Below are positions 22,560 to 32,784 of a DNA stretch of 64,000 nt, in pieces. Numbering within the stretch: position 1 is the stretch's first letter; every line of letters starts with the position of its first letter. Both the position numbers and the translations under genes were made by a program. This stretch comes from Candidula unifasciata (Eukaryota; Mollusca; Gastropoda; Stylommatophora; Geomitridae). The stretch lies in the NCBI GenBank assembly GCA_905116865.2, contig CAJHNH020002773.1:1176992-1240991 (forward strand), written 5' to 3'. The notes beneath the pieces were generated by a model, which saw only the letters and a program-made list of their open reading frames with translations, was not told the origin of the DNA and did not search any database.

Positions 22560-25500
22560 GTAAGATGTGTTCGCTCTTATTTTTGCGCTCTGTTGTGTGC
22601 GTGAGTGTGATAAAAGTCACATTCATATTTCGCCTTACATGTAGATGTGTTTGGGAATGAGCAGGCGGATAGGTTGGCTGGACTGGCCATACTGGGTGTG
22701 GAAAAATAAGGGTGGGAAGTACTGCAAATGCACAAGGCGGAGGTGATTTATCACCAGTAGAATAAAGTAACAAGTAAAATGGTAGGTGCATATCTTAAAA
22801 ATCACCCTATCTCAGATGTGATTTCTCACCTGTAGAATGAGGTAACAAGTAATATGGAAGGTACGTATGAAAATCTCCCTATCCTGTCAGGTTCTAGGGG
22901 TGTCATGTTTTTTTTTGTTTTCAACTCTATAAGCATTCTGTATTCTACATTGTGAACGGCTAGCACGTTTTGTTTTCTACGTTCTGAGTGGTTGGCAATG
23001 TGTGTGTTACTTGCGTTATGAGTTTTCTCTTGATTGCTGTGACTGTGGCCTTACTTGGTGACTAGACACAGGCCCACCCCAAAATGTCAACAATTCTGAA
23101 ACAAGCGAAAATTGCACCTGGCCTTAAGAGCAAAGTGTGCAGAGCAAGCTATGGGGAACGATGAAGGACCTGCAGCTGACATGCAAGTTCATAGAGGCAA
23201 CCGACTTGACGGTTTGATCTGAGGATACGAAACTGAACACACAAAAAAATGAACCAGAATGTTGAATTAAGAATCAACATCATAGCACTTGGGAGACTCC
23301 CATAAGCGCTCTGTCCCTCATGTTCAGCAGCAAGTGAAAAGTTCCAGTTACGATGGCACCAGTAACTGTCTGATTGTATGTCCGTCTCGCCTTTCCCTTG
23401 TGTGTTGAGTGTCTGCCAGATCCCCAAAATGTCAACAATTCTCAAACAAGTGAAAATTGACAGAGAAAAAAAAGCTAGTTGAACATTCACTTACACACAC
23501 AGTAATAAAGTCCTTAAATAAAAGTTCCTTAGCGTCACCTGCCACGAAAGAGAGCTTTTGGGGAAAACAAGAATAGACCCAATGCCTCCGCATCAACGAT
23601 GTTCTAGGAGTCAACTAATGGGAGGGAGGGGGCTTTCTTTGAAGTTGGAGCGCATCTGCCAAAATGTAGAGAAACAGCCAGCTGCACACAAATAAACCAG
23701 TAAAACGGATGTTGATGGAAAACTTCTTCTTCTTCTTCGCGTTCACCAGCTGTACACTCTGGCGGAAAGTTCTGGTTGCTCTTCCATTACTGAACTGCAG
23801 TCCTGCTCCAGAACCTGAGTGTTGCGTGTGCATCAGTTTTACAGATCTCATTCTCTTGAATACAGACTGTTGGATCCTTGCCTCTCCGGCAGATGCACTC
23901 CGACTTCAAAGGAAGCTCCCCAATTAGTTGACTCTTACGACATGCTTTTGGGGAGGCAGTGGGTCTATTCTTGTTTTCCCCACAATGGGGCCCCAGAATA
24001 CACATGGGGGGATGGAAAACTGAGGCACCGGAACAGTACCAAAGTCCAATTGAGGAACAACCAGCACTTTCTCCAGGAGATTACAGCCGGTGAACAAAGA
24101 AGATATGCCAGACAATAAATTGTGCAATCTTAAGTTTGTGTCTTTTATCCCATTTCAAATTTACAGTGGGGAAACATTGCTTTGATGTTTTTATTTGTTG
24201 AAGATGGCAGTGGAAGAGGGTCAAACGTGAGTGAAAATTCAATTATCGGCAACGTGATTCTTCACGACAAGCTCAAGTACTGGACTGGTGGCTCTAGTAA
24301 CAATCATTACCATCAAGGTTAGTACGAGGTTTGTTTGTCGAGTTTATGGCTTCTGTACGGGTCTTGGTAGCAGCATAGGTATTTTAAAACTTGCTTTTTC
24401 TTCTTCATAGGTTTACTAATGTAGAGCTTTGGGAGAGAACTAAGCAAGCTCCAGTTTACCAAGAGATTAAAAAAAGATGCTGGCGTTGCATAGGACACAC
24501 ATTGAGAAAACCCGTGAACAATATAACTAGAATGTCTTTGCATTGGGACCCACAGGGGCATAAGAATAAAAGAAGGCCAAAAAAACACATACATAGAGAA
24601 GGGAGCTAGAGAATGAAGTTAGAAAGATGGGGACATGGGGAGAGTTGCATGCGATAGCAAAGGATAGAACGACTTGACCTGAGTTGGTTGAGGGCCTATG
24701 CTCCATTGGGAGCTAGAAAGGCAGAAGAAGAAGAAGTGTTTTCTTCCCTTTCACCAGCTGTCAATTTCAGCAGAAAGTCCTGGTTGTTCATCCACTTCTG
24801 GGCTTAGGTCTTTTTCCAGAACTTGAGTTTTGTGTGTACATCCATTTTACAGATGTGGCTTTTTATTTGTATGCAGACTGTTGGTTGCTTGCATCTCAGG
24901 CAGATGCACTCTGCTTTGTGGTGAAGTGGTCAAGCCATTTGCCTCACTCTCAAAAGGTCGTGGGTTTGTTTCACGACGGGTGCTATTCAGTTCCCGAGTG
25001 CAATTTCTCTGTGTGGGTTCTGTGGCTCTCTTGTGGGGGAAAACAAGAATAAACCCACTTCCTCCTCAATATGCTTTTCATAAGTGTCAACCTATTGAGG
25101 ACTTCCTTTAAAGTCGGAGTTCGTCTGCCTGAGAGGCAAAGAACCGACCATCTACATACAATGACGTCAGATCTGTAAAATAGATGTACATGCAACACTC
25201 AGGTTTTGGAACCAGACTAAAAACCAGAGATGGGCGAACAACCAAAACTGTCCGCTGTAGTTTACAGCAAGTGAACATGAAGAAGCAGAAGAAATGAAAG
25301 GTAAAGGTAAAGTCGGGAGATGTGAACCAGCGGCACGCGATTAAAAACCATAAGTGCTCTGCCACCAGTACAGACTGTTGATACAGAAACTGTCCGCCTG
25401 TGTCAGCTTCCACACGTAACTCTGTAGCTACAGCGACGTTCCTCTATTCACCCCAGAGTGTCAACTCTGGTACCCATTTCCTAGAGGCTAGGTGAACCCC

Positions 25501-28500
25501 GGGAACTGCCCGGTTTCGAACACGGACCGTGGCTGCAGCTGGGTTTGAAAGCAAACCTCCTATTGACTGCGCTAACGCGGCTCCAGCAGGAGAAATGACT
25601 GCACAGGGGCATCATAAATGCTAACTACGGCCCTGGTCATGACATACTCCAGTTTTCTTTTCTCAGGATGTGCCCAAAGAATGTGGATTGGTGCTTTATT
25701 AATATCTTACCCCAAACAGAGGAAATCCACAGGTCACGGGACAGTCTAATATTTCAGGGGGTGGTAGATAGGCTGCTTGCAGTCGTGGGACCTAGGCTGC
25801 ACTCTCTCGTGGTGCGTAGGTAGGGTGGGGTTATGGCCAGTTCTATATATTTTGGGGTCGTTAAAAGCATCAGAAAGCGGGGAAACCCAGTCTTACCACC
25901 CTCTAAAATGTTGGGCTGTCCTGTGACATCATTTGGGGTAGGATATTGATAAAGCACCTGTGGATTTATTCTTCTGATCCCTATCAGTTTTTAGGGTCAA
26001 ATTGAACAGTTGCAATGACTCTCTGGCTCTAATCATATGCAGTCTACTCTGTCACAATTTCAAATACTGTCACACAGCAAACTTGAACAGGAACACACGT
26101 TGAGGAAACAGCAAACAGCTGATAACAATTCAGTTTATTCCGCAACAATGTCCTCTCGATCAAAACAATGCCAGCGGTAAATTGTCTTGTGTCCTAGTTG
26201 TATTCATAAGCATTTTGGTACTTGATTAGACATACGGATTAACACTGTCAGTGCATCTCTCACTTGCCCTCACAAACTCACAAAACAGCATCCAAAACTC
26301 CACGATCACAGCAGTCTTTCATTCCTCCATTCTGTGTCGTCATGGATGGATTAGCCAGGTTTCTCCGGGCTGGAAAATTTAAACAACCATGCCTTCGATT
26401 TAAGATTCATTCCGTTCATACACTTCAACCTCCAGCAAGAATTGACGGAAACAAGACCAGACTATCTCAGTTTTTCATTGATGAAATAACTTCTTCCTTT
26501 CCTTCTAGAATGTTCTCACCCAAAACATACACTGTCTGCTTCTCATGACTTTTGGCCACCTAGGTAAAATTCATGCTTACCTCGTAAAGTTCATGCTTAC
26601 CTCGTAAAGTTCATGCTTACCTCGTAAAATTCATGCTTACTTCACCTTTACACTCAGTCTGTTCACTCATACATTATTCTCAAGACCACCCATTCAGAAT
26701 AGATTGTGAAAAATTAAGGAAAAAATGACTCCTTACAACAATGAAACGATCTGTTCACGGTTGCCATGATGAGGAAAGTAGGTTACGCACCGGCGCACCA
26801 TTTCATTCATGAATCTTGGACTACTCTGGGGCGCAGAGGTGTGAGCTTAGTCTCAATGATTTCCGAGGACAACACCGCCGGCGGTGATGTGCTCGATGTC
26901 ACCACGTGTCACACGCCGAGAGTCCGAGAAGCTATGAATGAAAGGTCAACCTCATGACCACCGTAAATCGACCCCCGGTGCCGGATAGAGGCTCGGACTT
27001 CCCTGTGACCAAGAAGAGTCCAAGAAGCTATGAATTAAATTTGTGCATCACGACAAACGTGAACAGATCCCATTGAAAACTTTTATCCAGGTATGGCAGC
27101 AGGAGACAACACATTGAATGCAGTTATGGCTCTCCATGAACTGAAAACCATAAACAGGTTTGACCCTGACCTTGTGAAGCCGGAGAGGGATGTCAGAGGG
27201 GCGGTACTTGAGGAGTATGTGAAGTTTATGACAACCCCTGGCACACACAACGACACGTACGCCGAATCCTTTCACCGATCTTTCTTCAGAGATTGGGTGA
27301 ACAAAGGGAAACCGACATTACCCAGTGAGCTTTTGGAGTTTGCGGAAAATAGGTATTTTGTGTGTGTATGCGTGCGTGAAAGATCTGAACATCAGGGAAG
27401 ATTGGTTAATAAACAGCATCCTTTCTCGGAAGCTGAAATATTTTGGTGATATCAAGCGCCACGACGGATTGGAAAAAATTATAGCAGAAGGCATGGTACC
27501 AGGAAGGAGGGGCAGGGGCCGACCGACACGAAGATGGGCACAGGATATAAGTGACTCCTTGAGGATGAAAATACATGAGGCGGGAGAACTAGTGAGAGAT
27601 CGAGTTTCTTTCAGGCAGACTGTGATGAGAGCGACGTTCTGCAAAGGACCTGCTACATGATGATGATGATGCGAGCGGGCATGTGTGTGTGTAAATAAAT
27701 GCTGCAACATGACGGTGTGTTAATACATAGTGAGGTAATTACATTAACAATGATCAAATCCCTTTTGGGGTTCTGTTGCACCATTGGGGGGAGGAGGATG
27801 TAGAAACATTACCTCCCTAAAAAGCATATCATAAGAGTCGACTAATTATACAATAATTAAATATAATATATAATATCCAAAGGATGCCAACTGCCTGGGA
27901 CCTCTGAAATGATGCTTGCCACTCTGCATGAAGCATTCCTGTCTCCACCTTTCTCAACATGCTCTTTGAGTCAGTTACAATCACGACATGTGTGTACAGC
28001 TGATTCTCAATCCAACGGAAGGCAGCAGAGACTGTCTCCACCTCCATTCTCAAACTAAATGTTGTGATATCATATGCCAGATTTTGTTGCACTAAACGAC
28101 GTCCATTCATTTTTGCTTTCTTTATCTTATAACTTGTTACCAGCAGTGGCCGAAACATTTCTGTTTTCTTCACCCCTTTTATTCCTTAGATCAAAACAAA
28201 TGATGCAGGAGCGACCAGACCATCAGCTGGCGGTGGTAGGTAGTCTGGTGCCGGCGATTCCCTGGATCATCAGGAATGCTCACAGGTCGGAGAAAGACTG
28301 CGCTCAGAACACTGTAGACTTTGTTAAGCTGACTCATCCAGTGCCGTCTTTAATTCCTTTCATTGAGTGCTACTCCCGTCTGCTGCATTCAGTTATTAAC
28401 GGCAGGGATTTGAAATCTGAGGTAAGCAAAGGGGAAGGTAAGCAGTTCATGTAAGCCTCTTTTGTTTTGTTGTTGTTTCTGCTATGACATGCAAGGCGTA

Positions 28501-31500
28501 AACCAAAAGAGGAGAATGACGTAGAGCACAAGGTAGACGAAGGTTAAAATTAAAGATAACATCAGAGAAACTCTTGTGTTCTTTGCTTTCTTTTTTGTAG
28601 GAGAAGGATTAAGATCATAAGAGAACAAGTCGGCACAGAATCAATTCTAAATTACATGCAAAGACAGCAAATCAAATTGTTTGCCCATTTACAGAGAATG
28701 CATACGCAAAAAGAGGAGATGTACCTAGAGCATGAGCTAAACCAAGAATAAAAAGGAACGATAACATCAGAGAAACTCTACAAAAGTGTCTATGGTCGAG
28801 GTGGCCGGAAGAGCAGGAAGCAGAAGCTTGTATCTCCCTCAACACCCAAAGTGGTAAATGAGGAAGGTTTAATGTTTTGAACAACAGATCAACATCATGG
28901 CACACGGGTAGTAACCCATAAATGTCTTCTTCTAACTCAAGTCTGAGTCCGAAGAAGCTCAGCACAGTGCACAGGCTCTGTAGCACCGGTGATGATCCTG
29001 AAATACTTTGGGTAGATTTTTCACTCAAAATTTTGCCCGGGCAGCGCCGTTAGGCTAATCGTTTCAATTTCCAACTGCCAAGGGATTTTTTACGTGCTTA
29101 ACAATGCACACGGGCGTGCGATCTGACTATCCAGAGACCAGGTGCCTAGCTGGCTTAGGTGTTCTTGTATCTCAACACCACTGATAATATTCCTCCATTC
29201 CACTGTCTTAACCCATCCATCATCATTTCTTGTGGTCTGCCTCTGCCTCTTCTACCAGGGATCTTTCCAGTCGTCACGATACTTTACATTGCTCCTTTTC
29301 TCATCACATGATCAAAAAACTTTGTTTGTCTCCTTCTCATTGCTGTATATAATGTTCTACTTTCATTAGCCATTTCCAGACAATCATTGTTGGTTATTCT
29401 AGCAGTTCAAGGTATTCGCAACATTCTTCTCAAGAACCGCATCTCAGTTGCCTCCAAACTCTGCAGACAAATTTGTAATATTTATTTGGAAGCTGTGGAG
29501 ATGTGGTTTTATAGACGAATGATGAGAATACCCTGGACAGATAACAAGAGTAATGAAGATGTCTTGAGAGAAACTGACTTACGAAGAGAACTGATTGCCC
29601 ACATTAGAAAGAGACAATTTAGATTTTTTGATCATGTGATGGGAAAGAGAAAACTGGAGTACATCGAGATAGTAGGAAAGTTGGAGTGTAGTGAGCTGGC
29701 CAAACTCTCTGGTTATACCCAGGTGCCTCATTCTCTCCAGGCCATAATAATCTTGTTTCTGTACTGATTCCGTTGCTTGTTCCCAAAGGGCCTTGACCAC
29801 TTCTGCCTTGTCATGTATCAATTCACCACCCAATGGTGCAGATCCTGCCAATCCATCAGCCTGTTCATTACCCACTACCCCAGCATGGCCTGGAGAAAAG
29901 ATCCAAAGTATGCTCACTACCTGTGACCTTCCCAGTGAAGCTTACCACTCTGCTAGAAGCATCCCTGACTCAACCTTTCTCAGCATGTCTTAAAGAGTCA
30001 ATTACGACATGTGTATGCATCTTGTTCTCTAGTCATCGGAGAGCTGCAGTTACGGCCTCCACCTCCAAAGACTAAAGATAAATAAGTACCACTGATCACA
30101 CATACCCTGGTTTCCAGACAATTTTGGTAAAGGTATAAATGAAAGTATTGTCTTGATTCTGACCATTAGATAATGGCTGTTCTTGGTCACTCAATTCTGG
30201 GAGGTCCAGGAAACCGGGACCGGATCCTTTTCATATCGAGTGAGATTGAACAGTAAGTAATGAGCTTTAACGTTTAAGTAGCGGCAGATAATATTGTCAC
30301 TTTATTGTTGAAGAACAGCACATAAAATTTTCACTATATTTTTAAAGATCGATAGATAAAATTGGTGCTTTATTATTGTAGATCAACAAATAAAATTGCC
30401 ACTTTTTTATTGAGGAACAACAGATAAAATTGTCACTTTATTATTGAGCAACAACAGATAAAATTGCCACTTTTTATTGAGGGACAACAGATAAAATTGT
30501 CACTTTATTATTGAGCAACAACAGATAAAATTGTCACTTTATTATTGAGCAACAACAGATAAAATTTTCACTTTATTATTGAGCAACAACAGATAAAATT
30601 GTCGCTTTATTATTGAGCAACAACAGATAACATTGTCACTTAAAACCTATCGTTTTACCATGTCCTCAGAATTCCTAAAGGCTCCGAAGAGAGACTGAAG
30701 CAATACCAGAAAGTAATTGCAACCCTGGGATCCGCATGTTATATTGAGGGAGCTCTGAACTCGATGCTGTTTTTGGCACTTCAGTTTCATGATGATTTTG
30801 AGGCTGGAGTTTTGACCAACGCCAACTGTGGGGGTAATTATTCTTTTTGCTACAGTATATAGGGCCGCCATGGTGTAGTGGCTAGTCGCTCGCTTGTGGA
30901 CTGAAAGATCTTGGGTTCGGGTCCTGATGGGGCAAAATTTTTTTTTTAATTACCTTGGCTCACAGGTCAGCCTAGCCCTAAATGGGTACCAGGAACGGTC
31001 CTGGTAAGTAAAGGCGGTCAGTGTGCTGTTCACCACATCACGCACCAAGTGCCGATTGGTCTGTAGAGTAAAGGTCTAGCCTTATATGTCTGATATGCTC
31101 AAAGGCGGGGAAGAGGCAGAGAGATATATACCTGGATGGCTTAGCCGTATGGATGAGGGGAGAAGAGCACTGGCTTGATCCTCGATTCTGAAGATCGTTT
31201 GGTATAGTGAAACGTAGCTGCCTACGTTCATCCTGTGGGTTCCGGGACCCCATTGCGGGAAAAAATAAGAATAGACCTACTGCCTCCTCAACAAGCATGT
31301 CTTAAGAGTCCACTAATTGGGGACTTCCTTCAGAGTTGGGTGCATCTCTCCGAGAGGCAAGGAACAATCAGCTGTACACAAATAAGCAGTAAAACGGATG
31401 TACATGCAAAAATCAGGCCCTGGCACAAAGCCAAAGTCTACATGGACGAACAACCGGGACCTTCCACTGGAGATTAACAGCCGGTGAATAAAGAAGAAGA

Positions 31501-32098
31501 AATGGAACTGTCTACATTTATCAGCAGGGTACATGATGATGATAAATCAACGGAGTGCTGAAGAAGATGGAGAACAGAATGTAATACGAGGTACTTTGGT
31601 CGAATTTTGAAAATAATTGTTACATAATGCAACTAGCATTAGTGGGTTCTAAATGGAAAATAAATTTAATGGTGAAGTGAATGCTAAATTAAATGTTATA
31701 GGAATTAATAGTGAATGAGGATGTGTAGTGTATAAAAATCGCCCTGTCTGTTCCTAAGACATCTCATCTCTGTTGTTACGATCTTCCGCTCATTAGTTGC
31801 ATCACTATGATGCAGTTTTTATTTATTTGTAAAGAACACATTTCTTTTGCTGCTATTTGCTTACATTGACAACAGAGTGCCTAGTAATATTGTTGTGTGT
31901 GAATACTGATAATTGTAACTATTGTGTTTTAAATTTGATTCTACCCTAGGTGAAAATTGCCACCGTGGAGCAGCACTGGGCGCTTTACTTGCTGCGGCAG
32001 CTGCCAATAGAGGGTCAGGAGTCCCAAACAAGTTCAAGGAGGGTCTGAACTCTCTGAGATCAGAGATTCAAAAAGTTGTTGCTGAGATGAATCAGTGA
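22355..32098 (+). CDS. ADP-ribosylglycohydrolase-fold protein, seven coding exons, 402 aa
   Basis: Coding exons are 22355-22559, 24204-24317, 27091-27352, 28190-28421, 30170-30252, 30670-30833 and 31950-32098. Each junction has GT and AG, and reading phase is kept across all six introns (phases 1, 1, 2, 0, 2, 1), giving 402 codons plus stop. The N-terminus has the family-like stretch GLFVADSVAMPVHWYYDP. Exon 3 opens with GMAAGDNTLNAV (residues 107-118), where the first metal-binding motif lies in the family. The C-terminus has NANCGGENCHRGAALGAL (about 349-366), where DraG/ARH enzymes have an Asp-x-Asp-Thr type motif. In that family two Mg ions help hydrolyse ADP-ribose bonds. Here most of the acidic ligands are replaced, so catalysis is doubtful. 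No signal peptide or membrane segment is evident, suggesting a cytosolic protein. The family assignment is from remembered motifs; exon structure is read directly. An AG just before the ATG suggests an unseen 5' non-coding exon. Confidence 0.88.
22645..22760 (+). mobile_element. RNH-LINE fragment in ARH-like intron 1
   Basis: Reads FGNEQADRLAGLAILGVEK before a stop. A short relic 85 bp after the first coding exon. Confidence 0.7.
23095..23252 (+). mobile_element. 3' end of the second LINE type
   Basis: AGCAAAGTGTGCAGAGCAAG and CATGCAAGTTCATAGAGGCA match 21410-21485. It overlaps the 3' end region only. Confidence 0.75.
23263..23430 (-). mobile_element. RNH-LINE 3' terminal fragment
   Basis: Antisense of the CDVDS end, then the LRWLLK region; truncated at about 165 bp. 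Confidence 0.75.
23551..23718 (+). mobile_element. SINE-GAA, partial, facing the next copy
   Basis: GGGGAAAACAAGAATAGACC through CAGTAAAACGGATG. It is immediately followed by a reverse copy, forming an inverted pair in ARH-like intron 1. Confidence 0.75.
23722..24010 (-). mobile_element. SINE-GAA, near full length
   Basis: Begins (CTT)n CGCGTTCACCAGCTG and ends CACATGGGG. A further 3' part of another + copy follows at 24018-24105. Confidence 0.82.
24204..24317 (+). CDS. ARH-like gene, coding exon 2
   Basis: The acceptor is TTTATTTGTTGAAG. The exon completes a split Asp codon and reads DGSGRGSNVSENSIIGNVIL and then the HDKLKYWTGG region up to NNHYHQ. The donor GTTAGT starts at 24318. It is too short and intron-bounded to stand out as an open frame, but its phase fits both neighbours. 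Confidence 0.85.
24400..24720 (+). mobile_element. LINE 3'-end fragment
   Basis: Reads RCWRCIGHTLRKPVNNITRM, then SLHWDPQGHKNKRRPKK. The same family lies antisense at 45150-45480 and 49100-49355. Confidence 0.8.
24735..24922 (-). mobile_element. SINE-GAA, 3' half
   Basis: GTTCATCCACTTCTGGGCTT through GGCAGATGCACTCTG; abuts the head of the next copy. Confidence 0.7.
24912..25297 (+). mobile_element. SINE-GAA with tRNA-like head
   Basis: The longest copy. A tRNA-like start carries A-box-like GTGAAGTGGTCAAGCC and B-box-like GTGGGTTTGTTTCAC. It joins the body at GTGTGGGTTCTGTGG and runs to a GAAGAAGCAGAAGAA tail. This shows the family's likely internal Pol III promoter. Confidence 0.75.
25301..25585 (-). 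mobile_element. SINE-B, full length
   Basis: Minus-strand head GCGTTAGCGCAGTCAATAGG (A-box-like) and GTGTTCGAAACCGGG (B-box-like); tail of CTTTAC repeats. It sits directly against a SINE-GAA tail. Confidence 0.82.
25690..25958. mobile_element. MITE-8 copy 2, perfect 8-bp target duplication
   Basis: Starts GGTGCTTTATTAATATC and ends GATATTGATAAAGCACC. Flanked by TGTGGATT at 25682-25689 and 25959-25966. Lies in ARH-like intron 2. Confidence 0.93.
26564..26643. repeat. 20-bp tandem repeat, four copies
   Basis: GTAAARTTCATGCTTACYTC four times without gaps, in ARH-like intron 2. Confidence 0.95.
27091..27352 (+). CDS. ARH-like gene, coding exon 3
   Basis: The acceptor is TTTTATCCAG. The exon carries GMAAGDNTLNAV (residues 107-118), at the place of the family's first metal motif, and continues to ELLEFAENR. 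The donor GTATTT starts at 27353. A LINE tail begins about 20 bp inside the following intron. Confidence 0.88.
27370..27665 (+). mobile_element. LINE 3'-end fragment in ARH-like intron 3
   Basis: Reads SRKLKYFGDIKRHDGLEKII, then PGRRGRGRPTRRWAQDIS and RVSFRQT. Nearly the same as 45900-46180; ends at a GATGATGATG tract. Confidence 0.85.
27868..28125 (-). mobile_element. RNH-LINE, front part of RNase H
   Basis: Minus frame reads MEVETVSAAFRWIENQL, then THVVIVTDSKSMLRKVETG. Here the third catalytic Asp (TDSKS) is kept. It ends about 65 bp before ARH-like exon 4. Confidence 0.8.
28190..28421 (+). CDS. ARH-like gene, coding exon 4
   Basis: The acceptor is TTTTATTCCTTAG. The exon reads RSKQMMQERPDHQLAVVGSL onward to NGRDLKSE, a helical stretch. 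The donor GTAAGC starts at 28422 (phase 0). A second GTAAGC at 28438 is not used in my model, because its phase does not fit exon 5. Confidence 0.87.
28570..28760 (+). mobile_element. LINE 3'-end fragment
   Basis: Reads REQVGTESILNYMQRQQIKL, then FAHLQRMHTQK, a post-RT block of a non-LTR element. Confidence 0.55.
28895..29050. repeat. Dispersed repeat shared with 40090 and 53905
   Basis: AGTCTGAGTCCGAAGAAGCT and GATCCTGAAATACTTTGGGT recur at 40105-40215 and, in part, at 53935-54000. Type not determined. Confidence 0.6.
29150..29460 (-). mobile_element. LINE 3'-end fragments
   Basis: GTGGTCTGCCTCTGCCTCTT and TTCTCAAGAACCGCATCTCA are antisense LINE tail blocks; the last is also at 1721. Confidence 0.55.
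29465..29690 (+). mobile_element. LINE reverse transcriptase end fragment
   Basis: Reads LEAVEMWFYRRMMRIPWTDN, then LRRELIAHIRKRQFRFFDHV. Opposite in orientation to the fragment just before it. Confidence 0.8.
29690..30065 (-). mobile_element. RNH-LINE fragment in ARH-like intron 4
   Basis: Minus frame reads GHAGVVGNEQADGLAGSAPL, then LERMRHLGITREFGQL. Ends about 100 bp before the 83-bp exon 5. Confidence 0.82.
30170..30252 (+). CDS. ARH-like gene, coding exon 5 (83 bp, easily missed)
   Basis: Exon 4 cannot join exon 6 in frame, so a small exon must lie between. The sequence after GACCATTAG reads IMAVLGHSILGGPGNRDRIL, then FISSEIEQ, and stops at the donor GTAAGT (30253). This supplies exactly the two-base phase that exon 6 needs. 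Confidence 0.85.
30293..30641. repeat. 34-bp tandem array in ARH-like intron 5
   Basis: About ten units of ATTGTCACTTTATTATTGAG plus CAACAACAGATAAA. It fills most of the 417-bp intron and ends 28 bp before exon 6. Confidence 0.93.
30670..30833 (+). CDS. ARH-like gene, coding exon 6
   Basis: The acceptor TGTCCTCAG lies only about 29 bp after a 34-bp tandem array. The exon reads IPKGSEERLKQYQKV onward to FEAGVLTNANCG, ending inside the C-terminal GGENCHRGA motif. The donor GTAATT starts at 30834. Confidence 0.88.
30863..31125 (+). mobile_element. SINE-D, tRNA-headed
   Basis: The head GCCGCCATGGTGTAGTGGCT has an A-box-like block and GGGTTCGGGTCC a B-box-like block. The body includes AAGTGCCGATTGGTCTGTA, which recurs at about 53090. 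Lies in ARH-like intron 6. Confidence 0.75.
31230..31502 (+). mobile_element. SINE-GAA, near full length
   Basis: CTGTGGGTTCCGGGACCCCA through GTCTTAAGAGTCCACTAATT to GTGAATAAAGAAGAAGAAA. In ARH-like intron 6. Confidence 0.8.
31950..32098 (+). CDS. ARH-like gene, last coding exon
   Basis: The acceptor is TTCTACCCTAG. The exon completes GGENCHRGA (353-361), runs through the Ala-rich helix ALGALLAAAAANRG, and ends at TGA 32096-32098 after KVVAEMNQ. Confidence 0.88.
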
Positions 32099-32306
32099 CT
32101 GTAACAGCCATGATATAAAACGTCAGTTTATTTGATTGCCGTAGTGGCATTACATTTTAACCAAGTAGATTTTAAACTTATCATCTCTGATGTTGATACT
32201 CACAGAAAATGTTGGTATGGGTAGGAGAAGGGAGTAAGAAAGGAGAAGAAGAAAAGAGTTGGTAATAGGGGGACTGGAAGAAAAACTGAATGCAGGAGTG
32301 CAAAGA

Positions 32307-32312
32307 AATAAA
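32307..32312 (+). promoter_or_regulatory. Candidate polyadenylation signal of the ARH-like gene
   Basis: This is the first AATAAA I noticed downstream of the stop codon, about 210 bp away. It is a plausible signal only; transcript ends were not available. Confidence 0.35.
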
Positions 32313-32780
32313 AGCGTGATTTTCTGGCTACAAAAGCAATAACTACAGGAACATGCATACTGGAGACAAAAAAAACATTCTTAAGACCATTATGAACAAA
32401 TGCTGACAGAAGACACAAGGTTACATAAAATAACGTGTAAGAATGAGTGAACGAGAAAATTAGATGTGGATCAGGCAAGGAGAGACATATAAGAGAAAGA
32501 TTACTTTATAATAAGTGTGCTACAGGAGCAGTTAGCATCTACACCTAAAGACATTTGCTGCGGGAGACCAAGCACCTGTGGGTATACCTTTTGTGCTGTG
32601 ATGTTGTTTCTTAAATCAGTAAGTCATGAAAATGTGGCAAGTGCTTTGCAGAACATCACTTTCATCACTCCACACTGGAGAGCTACTCGTGTCTTTTGTC
32701 AGCTGTCCAGTCTCTAAATTTTGTGTTCTTGAAAGGGCACAGCGGAAGTGGAGAGTGAGAAGCACAGTGAAATTAATATT
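32313..32780. other. Unassigned sequence after the ARH-like gene
   Basis: No gene or known repeat; may include 3' UTR or downstream spacer. Confidence 0.4.
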
Positions 32781-32784
32781 CTGT

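Noticed and set aside
26804..27035. Small inverted-repeat element around AGAGTCCGAGAAGCTATGAA
   Set aside because: A direct and an imperfect inverse match exist, but I found no second copy or target duplication, so I did not call it an element.
28422..28437. Alternative exon 4 donor at 28438
   Set aside because: Using it leaves a phase that meets a stop with both candidate next exons.
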